From contig NC_092573.1 in NCBI RefSeq assembly GCF_037975245.1, positions 1,794,001-1,858,000 on the forward strand: a stretch of DNA of 64,000 bases, read 5' to 3'. This stretch comes from Apostichopus japonicus (lineage: Eukaryota; Echinodermata; Holothuroidea; Aspidochirotida; Stichopodidae). Position numbers and translations under genes: made by a program. How positions within the stretch are numbered: the stretch's first letter is position 1; the number at the start of each line of letters is the position of its first letter. Below the pieces are notes generated by a model, which was not told where the DNA came from, made no database searches, and saw nothing but the letters and a program-made list of their open reading frames with translations. Below are positions 56,377 to 64,000 of the stretch, piece by piece.

Positions 56377-56927
56377 AATATGGCATAGGGTGATGTAATG
56401 TTATGTAATATAATGACATTTATTATAATGTAAAGCAATGGAATGTTATGCAATGTAATGTGATGCAGTGCACTGTAGTGCAATGTAATGTGATGCAATG
56501 CAACGTAATGCAATGTAATTTAATGTGTTGCAATGGAATGTTATGCAATGGAATGCAATGCACTGTAGTGCAATATAATGTATTGTGATGCTGTAGTGCA
56601 TTGTAATGTGATGCAATGCAATGCAATGTAATTTGAATGTGATGCAATGTAATGCAATGCACTGTAGCGCATTGTAATGTAATAAGATGCTGTAGTGCAT
56701 TGTAATGTAATGCAATGCACCGTAGTGCGATCTAATGTATCATAATGCTGTAGTGCTTTGTAATGTGATGTAATTCAATGCACTGTAGTATAATGTAATG
56801 TAATATGATGCTGTAGTGCTTTGTAATGTTATGTAATGCAATGCACTGTAGTGCGATGTAATGTAACATAATGCTGTAGTGCAATGTAATGTGATATGAT
56901 ACAATGTAATGCTGGTTGGTTTGTTTT
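56377..56927. repeat. pentanucleotide-based satellite (TAATG / CAATG)
   Basis: About 550 bases built of TAATG, CAATG and GTAATG words, with a recurring higher-order GCACTGTAGTGCAATGTAATG block every 40-50 bases. Read on the minus strand it gives long but meaningless His/Ile/Cys-rich frames. It lies in the intron between TRPM exons N and O. Confidence 0.93.
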
Positions 56928-57009
56928 AACATGATAAATGACATACACACATGAATGCTGAGGCTAACATCAGTAGTTTAGGATGATTGCATTTCCCCTT
57001 CATTTCCAG

Positions 57010-57147
57010 AGTAATCCTGCCACAGCTACGACACCACCTGATCCATTGACCCCATCTCCTCTTCGAGCTAAGAAGAGGCAGTTAAGCCTATTCAAGAAAC
57101 TCTATGAGTTCTACAGTGCTCCAATCACCAAATTTTGGACTCTTTCT
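57010..57147 (+). CDS. TRPM exon O (linker and start of S1)
   Basis: Acceptor CCCTTCATTTCCAG, donor TTTCT|GTATGT. It encodes a Thr/Pro-rich linker, then RQLSLFKKLYEFYSAPITKF and WTLS. F-Y-x-A-P-I-x-K-F-W is the conserved lead into S1 in TRPM1/3/6/7. Phase 0 at both ends. Confidence 0.95.
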
Positions 57148-57204
57148 GTATGTATCATTCCTTCACATTTTGGTCTTCATCATTCTTTGCAGGAATGGCT
57201 AGTG

Positions 57205-57500
57205 TGGTAGTCAAGTATTTTTATCTGAATTTTGAGTACATTCGAGTACTTGCGAGTACTTTCGAGTACTTCAGTTCCCGAGTACTAAGTACTCGTCTTA
57301 AGCCAGTACCAATTACTTTAAATAGAGGGCAAGCAGGAGTACTTTGGTATCTGAATTCAAATACTGAATGACGAGTACAAGTTTGTTGATATTCAAGTAC
57401 TTTTGGTTCAGTGCAAGGTTTGAGCACTTGAAAAAGCACTCCAGTACTAGTACAAAGTGCTAGAGTACTACTCGAGTACCAAGTACTCTTCGAGTACTTC
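57205..57500. mobile_element. GAGTACT-rich inverted repeat element (MITE-like)
   Basis: The words CGAGTACT, AAGTACTC and AGTACTAGTACT fill about 290 bases. The outer parts (GTGTGGTAGTCAAGTA on the left, TACTTCAACACA on the right) are roughly complementary. GAATGGC occurs on both flanks, a possible short target duplication. hAT elements with GAGTACT-rich ends exist, but the assignment is tentative. Confidence 0.5.
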
Positions 57501-57828
57501 AACACAGAGAATGGCAAATCATCTTTCAAGTGGGTACTGTATACTGATGGTCTTTCTTGCGACAGGTTTATCTGTTTGTCCAGAATTATGTAATATAATG
57601 AAATCTTTACCTTTAACATGTGTATTGAATTAAATGGTAAGGTAACTGAAATTTCTGGACAAAGTTTTAACGGTCGTCCAGTCTTTCGAGTTGACCAACC
57701 CTTTTTTTTTTTTTAATGACTTTCCAGTTCCTGTTTCGTGAAATATCTGGATGTCAAATCTCGACTGGGAATAATTTACATTTGAAGCATTAAAACAAAG
57801 TTATCATAATTATTCTTTTGTTTTTCAG

Positions 57829-57957
57829 ATTGCTTACATATTCTTTCTGGTCTTGTACACTTTTATGGTACTGGGCCAAATTCAGAAGAAACCTGCCATC
57901 CAAGAGATTTTCGTGATCTCATACATTGTTACCTTGGGAATGGACCACATCCGAGAG
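57829..57957 (+). CDS. TRPM exon P (S1 and S2)
   Basis: Acceptor TTTTGTTTTTCAG, donor CGAGAG|GTGGGT. It encodes IAYIFFLVLYTFMVLGQIQK (end of S1), KPAIQEIFVISYIVTLGMDH (S2) and IRE. Corresponds to L-M-L-Y-(T/S)-F-V-V-L and E-W-(I/x)-V-I-(A/S)-Y-I-x-(T/x)-x-x-(I/M)-(E/D)-x-(V/I)-R-E of TRPM7. Confidence 0.95.
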
Positions 57958-58184
57958 GTGGGTTATCCAACTCCCTCCCTCCCCCACTCTCTCCTTGCCC
58001 ATCCGTTTGGAGAAGGTGACACAGTAATATTTAAATAATTGTAGCAATATGCCTTGACTTGTGTGAGTGGAAATAATTTTCAAATCCTTTGAGATAACTA
58101 AGTGCTCTACATACCAGCTAAGTCAAATAGAGGATTGAAACTGTTTGTGTTCCAAGCTAGGCATTATTAAAACAACGCCTCACA

Positions 58185-58585
58185 GGGAGCATTGTGGTCA
58201 AGTGGTGAAGGCGATACACTGGCAATCTAAGGATTGCAGGTTCAAGTCCTGGCCAGATCATTGCAGTGTGTCCTTGGGCAAGGCACTTTATCTTCCATTG
58301 CCTCTCTTCCCCCAGGTGTATTATTTAAAATGGGATCTTACGAGGTAACTTGCACATATAGTTGCGTGCTCCGGTCTGTGGCTGCACCCTATGGGATGTT
58401 CCCCTGAGGACATGTGGTCCCCCAGGAGAGTTTGTTTGAATTGAGCACACTTAGGTTTGTGGGTGTGACATGTTACCATGGACCAGGGTATTGAGTGTTG
58501 TAAAGTCGTGTGAGGGGCCCTTGAACAAGACTGCAAACCTTCAACTTTAACCTTAAACTTTAATATTCCTGGAACAAACTGGTCT
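58185..58585 (+). mobile_element. tRNA-derived SINE, second family
   Basis: The tRNA-like head has TGGTCAAGTGGTGAAGG (A box) and GGTTCAAGTCC (B box, 58239-58249). It is followed by a GTCCTTGGGCAAGGCACTTTA central segment of a kind seen in many marine-animal SINEs, then a G/T-rich body. The extent of the 3' end is approximate, drawn where AACCTTCAACTTTAACCTTAAAC occurs. It lies in the intron between TRPM exons P and Q. Confidence 0.8.
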
Positions 58586-58884
58586 GTCTTTTTCAGTCTG
58601 ATCTTAATGAGAGAATTTTCCATATTATCTTTTCTGTCAGCTGTAGACCATTGTGCATTCATTACAAATCAATCCTGAAACAATTTTGATCTGTCTCTTT
58701 CAGGTTAGATCTTCAGGGTGGGCCATGGGGGGAAGAGGGGGGGTCTAAGTAAGGTAGGGGGTCAGGATAAGGGGCAATGATGGGATCTATAAACAAGCCT
58801 TCTGCTTGTCTGTAGTTTGCTGTTGACCCATTTATTTTACACTTCGAGCCATTGATAATTTTTACTGCATTTTCGTCACATCAG

Positions 58885-59133
58885 CTTCTGAGATCGGAGC
58901 CGCCCAAACTGAGCCAAAAGATTCGTGTCTTTTACAAAAGTTTCGCCAACTGTCTCCTGGCCATGTGCGTGATCATCTTCTTGATTGGAATGGGTCTACG
59001 GTTCTTCCAGCAGACTCGTGGCTGGGGAAGGGTTATTTATAGCCTGGATATTGTGCTGTGGTATCTCCAGTTGTTCAACATCCTTAGTGTCAACATGTAC
59101 CTTGGAACCTTGGTTAATATGATAGGAAAAATG
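58885..59133 (+). CDS. TRPM exon Q (S3, S4, start of S5)
   Basis: Acceptor CGTCACATCAG, donor AAAATG|GTAAGC. It encodes LLRSEPPKLSQKIRVFYKSF, S3 ANCLLAMCVIIFLIGMGLRF, then GRVIYSLDIVLWYLQLFNIL (S4) and LVNMIGKM. The S4-S5 signature G-R-x-I-Y-x-(L/x)-x-I-x-x-W-Y-x-(R/Q)-L matches TRPM7, with Q in place of the family's usual R in W-Y-x-R-L-L. Confidence 0.95.
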
Positions 59134-60559
59134 GTAAGCCATAGAAATGAGAATCAGAAAGAGAGAGAGAGAGAGAGGTGGAGAAAGAGATGTATATTTT
59201 AATAGTTTTAATAGTTTTATACAGAGTGCTGTATGAATGTGCTCACTTACCTGTCAAACTGGCACAATAATAATAGTGATGATAGTCTCAAACGTAGATT
59301 AGTATAACATCTGAAAGAAAATCCAAAGTTCTTAACAAAGTAGAATCGCTTGTATGCACTAGGCCTACTGTAAAACATAAACGTTCCTTGTTCCGTACGT
59401 TATTAAATCCAACAGAAAGGTTCCATTGAGCTTGAAATACAACCGCATTTGAACTCAATCGAGTGGTTAGTCTAGCTCTAACAATTTTCTCACTACATGC
59501 AATGCCTATTGCGTTTATTCACATGCATGCCTCGTGGTTTGGGCTTCAGGAGGAATCATATTCTAGCCCAACTTCACGTAGGTCCGCAAACGGTACTTTC
59601 ACACTGTGCAAACATTAGTGACAGTGTGCACTACCGTAAGTAATACTTACACGATGTTTTGTTTCGCTCGAGCATACATACGCTTGGAAAATTGAAAAAA
59701 CTTATTGTAGAGTCCACATTCGTTCTGTTGCATCCCCCTACAACGCAATTGCTTGGCATTTTGCTAGTGGTTTAGGTTGTTTGTCAAGTCCAATATAGAG
59801 TAGGTTGCAGCTAAACTTACACACTCAGTGCACACAGCTGAAGAACACTACGCCAAGCTTACTTTGTTATCATCATAATGACGTCACAGGTCACTGTAGA
59901 TCACGTGATCATCATATCGTTTTTCGCGAAAAGCCCAATTTTTGTTTAAAAAATCAACAAGTTTAGGAATGTTGTTTCAGCCATTCCCAACATCAGATTG
60001 ACTTGAATTTTCACCTGTGTAAAACGGAAACCAACTAGAATACTCTTGAATAAAATCGTATTTTTTCGTCAATGCTGAAAATCACTATCGTTCATCTTTA
60101 ATTTCAAAAAACGGTATACCATATGTATCTTTGTGTTATCACAGAAAGCTGTGTGACATGCTTGCATTAATTGATACAGTAATGTGATACGTCATATGGT
60201 AGAAAACGGCGTGTCATGATAATCTCCTAATTCTTTCCATTGGTGGGTTTTGGCGACACAGATAACCTCGGGAAATCCTTGGTTTGGACAATATCATTAC
60301 ATTCCTCTGAAAATCAGCTCATGTTTCAAGAAAAGTAAAACAGTAAATCAATCTGACTAATGAAAATGCCAAGAACAGAATAGTAGTACGGTGTCAAGAA
60401 TTATTTGCACATATGTAACAGGAACTTTAATATGTTCTCCCCCTCCCCCCTCCAACAGTTCATATCCTTCACAGAGAGGTTCACAGTCTCTCTTGTGGTG
60501 TTTGATAACGCAATGCAAGTAATGTGCTTCAATACTTCTGTCATTATACAATCTCCTCC
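59134..60559. other. TRPM intron without recognised content
   Basis: Intron between exons Q and R before its minisatellite. A short GA run lies at 59160-59177. No repeat family or coding segment was identified. Confidence 0.45.
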
Positions 60560-61206
60560 CCCCAATCACCCTTCTCCCACTCATCACCCTCTATTACCCT
60601 TCTCCCACATAGTTGCTACCTCTGTACGTTAGCCCCCCATCACCCTCCTCCCTAATAGTTGCTCCTCTGAACATTTGCCCCCCATCATCTTCCCACATAG
60701 TTGCTACCTCTGTACATTCACTCCTCCCATCACCCTTCTCCCACATAGTTGATAACTCTGTAGGTTTCCCCCCCCTCTCCATCACTCTTCTCCCACATAG
60801 TTGGTAACTCTGTAGGTTTCCCCCCCCCATCACCCTTCTCCCACATAGTTTCTACCTCTGTACATTTGCCCTCCTCACATACCCTTCTCCCACATAGTTT
60901 CTACCTCTGTACATTTGTGCCCCCTCCCATCATCCTTCTCACACATTGTTGCTCCTCTGTACATTCTCCCCCTCACATCACCCTTCTCCCACATAGTTGC
61001 TCCTCTGTACATTTGCCCCCCCATCTTCCTTCTCGTACATTGTTGCTCCTCTGTACATTTGCGCCCCCTCCCATCATCCTTCTCACACATTGTTGCTCCT
61101 CTGTACATTCTCCCCCTCACATCACCCTTCTTCCACATAGTTGCTCCTCTTTACGTTCCCCCCCCATCACCCCTCTTTGACATAGCTTCTCCTCTGTACG
61201 TATGGT
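60560..61206 (+). repeat. C/T-rich minisatellite, about 13 units of ~48 bp
   Basis: Units of CTCTGTACATTTGCCCCCCC followed by ATCACCCTTCTCCCACATAG and TTGCTAC repeat from 60560 to 61206. The GCTCCTCTGTACATT form is homogenised in the right half and the ACTCTGTAGGTTTCC form in the middle. The array ends 22 bases before TRPM exon R. Confidence 0.93.
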
Positions 61207-61228
61207 TTCACTATCTTGTTCTTCACAG

Positions 61229-61403
61229 ATGCGAGATATGTGCTACTTTGTGGTTCTCTTGGTCATTATCCTGATGAGTTTTGGAGTTATTCGCGAATCG
61301 GTCTTAAACCCCGACAGAGACGCCCAGTGGTCTACATTGAGAGAGGTCTTCCATGAACCGTACTGGATGATCTATGGAGAAGTGTATGCTGGCAAAATCA
61401 TTC
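61229..61403 (+). CDS. TRPM exon R (S5, pore helix, selectivity filter)
   Basis: Acceptor CTTGTTCTTCACAG, donor ATCATTC|GTAAGT. It encodes S5 MRDMCYFVVLLVIILMSFGV, then IRESVLNPDRDAQW, the pore helix VFHEPYWMIYGEVYAG and KII. F-x-x-P-Y-W-M-I-(Y/F)-G-E-V-(Y/F)-A is diagnostic for TRPM1/3/6/7. The first filter Glu (G-E-V) is present. The position of the second acidic residue in TRPM6/7 (A-x-E-I-D) is K-I-I here. One base of a split codon remains at the donor; the partner exon with S6 was not found. Confidence 0.96.
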
Positions 61404-62901
61404 GTAAGTGAAAATGTTGCTTTGTTACTCCTCAGCAAGGATGTTTCTTTGGCAAATGTTTGAAGACAAGGTAGTTGAGACATAGAAGTGAGGGTTGGCA
61501 GCATATAGAGGAAGTTATAGCTTCTCCACGTTTTGGCTGGATGCTTATGATGCTTTTACACCACAATATGAATTTTACAACCCTTCCGTCGCTCATGCTT
61601 CCTACTGCCCCCCCCCCCCACTCAACCCCATGCCCTTAACAAAGATCCATATTGGTCTACTCCTTTGTGTTATAGAGCTTTAATAGAGCCTCAAATATTA
61701 AATTAATTTTACTCAGCAAATTCTTGATTGTTTTATAGTCCTCCAAGATTAGAGATTGTCATATGTGGCCACATTGAATAGTCATGCTATTGGCAGCACT
61801 ACAATACAGTATTGGCAAATGCCCCTAAGAGTCTTGACGGCTAAAATCAAGGGGCGATAAATTAGTCCATGACAGCTGTAGTCTTTTACACGTCCATTCC
61901 TGTGTGCCTCTGTGTTTAACTGTTTAGTCCTCCTAGATTAGAGAATGTCATATGGTGGCAGTTTGCACCATATAAACTAGTCTTGTGAAGGATAATATCA
62001 CCACCCTTAGAATCAGGCTACAGAGGGTTTTCATCTTTTCAAATCCATTCCTTTTTCCTCTGCATAAGTTGCAACTTCTTAAATGCAGTAGGTATTTCTA
62101 CTCCAAAATTTTTGGTGCCCCGGGTCTTAATGGTAAAGAGTAAAGGAAAATGTTTGGAAGACCTTGGTGATGCTTGCATTCCATTCCCAGCAGGTATTGT
62201 TTGTAGTGTTGTTGTTGAGTATTGGTTTTTTTTTTCTTTCTTCAATAAACGTATCGTTTACCGTGCAATTTACCCTTTGGCGTTTCTGATTTTCACATAC
62301 GCCGCAAATTCAGCAGTCAACAAAATAATGGCACGTAGCCTTCCTGTTTCTCGATTTGTCTCAATAAGCGTTAGTAAAACTAGGTGACCTCTCATCTATT
62401 TTGTTATTTTTTTTGGTAACCACAATCAGACAAATAAATTCCATACTGCAGAAAGAATCATGAAGGTATAGCATGGCAGGGTCAAACGTTACACTTTGTA
62501 TAACTCCTGGAAAATATCTACATTCTTGTATCTGCCATTCCTAGAGGGGATTGGCTGGGAAATATGCTTATATCACTAGAAATTAGAATATCACTCACCC
62601 CACTCTAATCCACCCCCCCCTCCCAAAGGGGAAAAAAAAAAAAAAACTGTTGTGATAAACGTGCAACAAATTTATCAATCAGAAGACACCATTTCTTGCT
62701 TGGGTAAATCTAAGAATTTTGCTAATGTCATCATTTTTCTGCATCCTTAAAAATCCGTATAGACTGCCAACCTTGATTACTGGAGATTTGAACTTGTGTA
62801 GATCAGTTGCAGACAAAACTGGTTCCATGTCATAAGTAAAAGAAATTTGATTGGACCTTGTTATTTGATAAATGGACAAAGCAGTTCTCTATTTGGAGTG
62901 T
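61404..62901. other. no recognised exon after TRPM exon R
   Basis: Intron-like sequence. I searched for the S6 exon (a Cys-rich turret followed by a helix with N-L-L-I-A-x-F) and did not find it, so the intron probably extends past the right edge. Confidence 0.5.
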
Positions 62902-64000
62902 ATGATGGCGCTGATCAAGAGCGACACGGTCACTAGAGCTCTCCTGTTTTTAATGTTATTTCATGTCGTCATTTCATCTGTATCGTCCACTTTCCTGCAA
63001 TATTCCAGAGAGGATTTATTACGATTACGCCAGGATCCTTTCTCGCAATCCGACGGTTTCGGACTCAACGAAAGTCAATTTTCTGTGGACTGGCCAACCG
63101 ATGCCCCTTGGAATGAGCCTAAGCCTAACGTTAGGCCTACACGTAAGCGGGGCAGGAGAGGTGGCAAACTAGTAAAACTTCGTCGCAGACATCAGAACAC
63201 TCCAGTACCTAGTATTATCTTAGTGAACGTGCAGAGACTTTTCAACAAGACGGGTGAGTTATTTTCGAGAATCGCAAACTTCCGTGATTATGCCGACTGC
63301 AATGTGTTTTGTTTAACTGAAACCTGGCTCACCACAGATCACCCTGACTGTATATTGCAACCACCGGGGTTCACAATCTATCGACATGATCGGGATCGAC
63401 AGATTACGGGGAAGTCTCAGGGCGGTGGAGTTTGCTTCCTCATCAACAATAACTGGTGTAAGGACGTAAGGATAATTTCCCAAGGAACCACCCCGGATAT
63501 GGAACATATCATGATCAAGTGTAGGCCGTTCTACATCCCCCGTGAGTTTTCATCAGTGACTCTGTTAGCGGTTTACATACACCCTCGCGCCGATGCAACC
63601 ATAGCAACAGAAAGCCTGCGAGGGATGATTTCCAATTGTGAGAACTCCGACCCAAACACGTTGTCTATTGTTGTGGGGGATTTTAATCACGCTAATCTGA
63701 GGAACTCAATGCCCGAATTGAAGCAGCATGTGACATGTGCCACTCGCGGCAACAACATCCTAGATCACTGTTACTGTAAAGTAAAGAATGTATACAAGTC
63801 AGTCCCGCGAGCTGGTATCGGTAACTCTGATCACAACACAGTGCTACTTATCCCTATTTACAAACAAGAGTTGAAGATAACGAAGCCAGTGAAAAGAACG
63901 GTCAAAGTATGGACTCGGGAAGCGATCGATAAACTACAGGATTGTTTTGATGACACGAATTGGGATTTGTTCAAAGAGGATAATGATTTGCATTCATTCA
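62902..64000 (+). CDS. LINE (CR1/Rex1-like) ORF2 N-terminus with endonuclease, open to the edge
   Basis: An uninterrupted frame from ATG at 62902 to the window end (366 codons). It begins with two Met and a hydrophobic stretch RALLFLMLFHVVISSVSS, then FLQYSREDLLRLR and a basic KRGRRGGKLVKLRRRHQ-like region. An apurinic/apyrimidinic-type endonuclease follows: LVNVQRLFNKTGEL, FCLTETWLT (catalytic E), GGGVCFLINNNW, LLAVYIHPR, SIVVGDFNHANL (catalytic D and N), and NSDHNTVLL (catalytic S-D-H). All the key endonuclease residues are present. The RT should follow to the right. It probably lies in the next TRPM intron, in sense. The lack of stops suggests a young copy. Confidence 0.93.
   Translation, partial: MMALIKSDTVTRALLFLMLFHVVISSVSSTFLQYSREDLLRLRQDPFSQSDGFGLNESQFSVDWPTDAPWNEPKPNVRPTRKRGRRGGKLVKLRRRHQNTPVPSIILVNVQRLFNKTGELFSRIANFRDYADCNVFCLTETWLTTDHPDCILQPPGFTIYRHDRDRQITGKSQGGGVCFLINNNWCKDVRIISQGTTPDMEHIMIKCRPFYIPREFSSVTLLAVYIHPRADATIATESLRGMISNCENSDPNTLSIVVGDFNHANLRNSMPELKQHVTCATRGNNILDHCYCKVKNVYKSVPRAGIGNSDHNTVLLIPIYKQELKITKPVKRTVKVWTREAIDKLQDCFDDTNWDLFKEDNDLHSF

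Larger units (their letters stand above)
36477..61403 (+). other. TRPM cation channel gene, TRPM1/3/6/7 (alpha) type, N-terminus to pore
   Basis: Eighteen plus-strand exons join in phase to about 977 residues. TRPM channels are tetrameric plasma-membrane or vesicular cation channels; the 1/3/6/7 group conducts divalents such as Ca2+, Mg2+ and Zn2+. The order is the N-terminal SWIE...CGCGR module, the TRPM homology regions (exons B-M), a pre-S1 hydrophobic helix (N), S1-S4 (O-Q), and S5, pore helix and filter (R). Alignment by eye follows TRPM7 throughout, for example [42 protein letters not shown] and PYWMIYGEVYAG, so it belongs to the alpha group rather than TRPM2/4/5/8. The cytoplasmic part is slightly more compact than in vertebrates. 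S6, TRP helix, coiled coil and any kinase or NUDT9-like tail were not found and probably lie to the right. Introns contain LINEs, MITEs and minisatellites. Confidence 0.95.

Noticed and set aside
56423-56950. Overlapping His/Ile/Cys-rich minus-strand frames of 72-89 codons
   Set aside because: They are translations of the TAATG/CAATG satellite, not proteins.
60866-61274. Pro/Ser/His-rich frames of 104 and 119 codons
   Set aside because: Translations of the C/T-rich minisatellite running into TRPM exon R.
1-64000. CRISPR array, operon or prokaryotic system
   Set aside because: Spliced exons, SINEs and LINEs show this is animal DNA; the 31-, 47-, 48- and 149-bp repeats are tandem minisatellites without unique spacers.

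Overview
The window is animal nuclear DNA. It is AT-rich and intron-rich, has GT/AG-spliced exons, and is full of degenerate retrotransposons, short inverted-repeat DNA transposons and microsatellites. The protein families (an alpha-type TRPM channel and an SLC24 exchanger) together with the LINE, DIRS, Penelope and hAT content suggest a marine deuterostome. An echinoderm such as a sea cucumber is my best guess, but that is inference: no species marker is visible.

Two host genes are present, arranged head to head. On the minus strand, five exons between 24520 and 2237 encode the N-terminal half of a K+-dependent Na+/Ca2+ exchanger (SLC24/NCKX family): the start codon, the first membrane segment, a glycosylatable loop, the whole alpha-1 repeat and the helix after it. 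The rest lies off the left edge. On the plus strand, 18 exons between 36477 and 61403 encode about 977 residues of a TRPM channel of the TRPM1/3/6/7 type, from just after the start to the pore. The extreme N-terminus was not found. S6, the TRP helix and any C-terminal enzyme domain lie beyond exon R, probably off the right edge. All exon junctions in both genes are phase-compatible. Both products are cation transporters of membranes.

Introns and the 12-kb spacer hold the repeats. From left to right: a G-rich minisatellite; a 180-bp foldback element; a GC-rich DIRS-type reverse transcriptase remnant (5.4-7.6 kb); a satellite-like repeat carrying nuclear-receptor half sites (8.5-8.8 kb); a 2-kb inverted-repeat transposon with a 5-bp target duplication and a nested hAT MITE (9.3-11.3 kb); three copies of a tRNA-derived SINE; an antisense LINE remnant (15 kb); a nested hAT pair (20.3-21.0 kb); and a three-level nest at 25.3-27.8 kb (hAT MITE inside a Penelope-like retroelement inside a DNA transposon), each level delimited by its own target-site duplication. 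Inside the TRPM gene lie a third hAT MITE, a periodic hairpin motif array (39.8-40.8 kb), a 149-bp tandem repeat, a LINE with a single stop codon (44.9-46.3 kb), a second LINE 3' fragment, several minisatellites, and a fully open LINE endonuclease ORF running off the right edge.

Most single-exon ORFs elsewhere are chance or repeat-derived. I found no CRISPR array, rRNA or functional tRNA gene.
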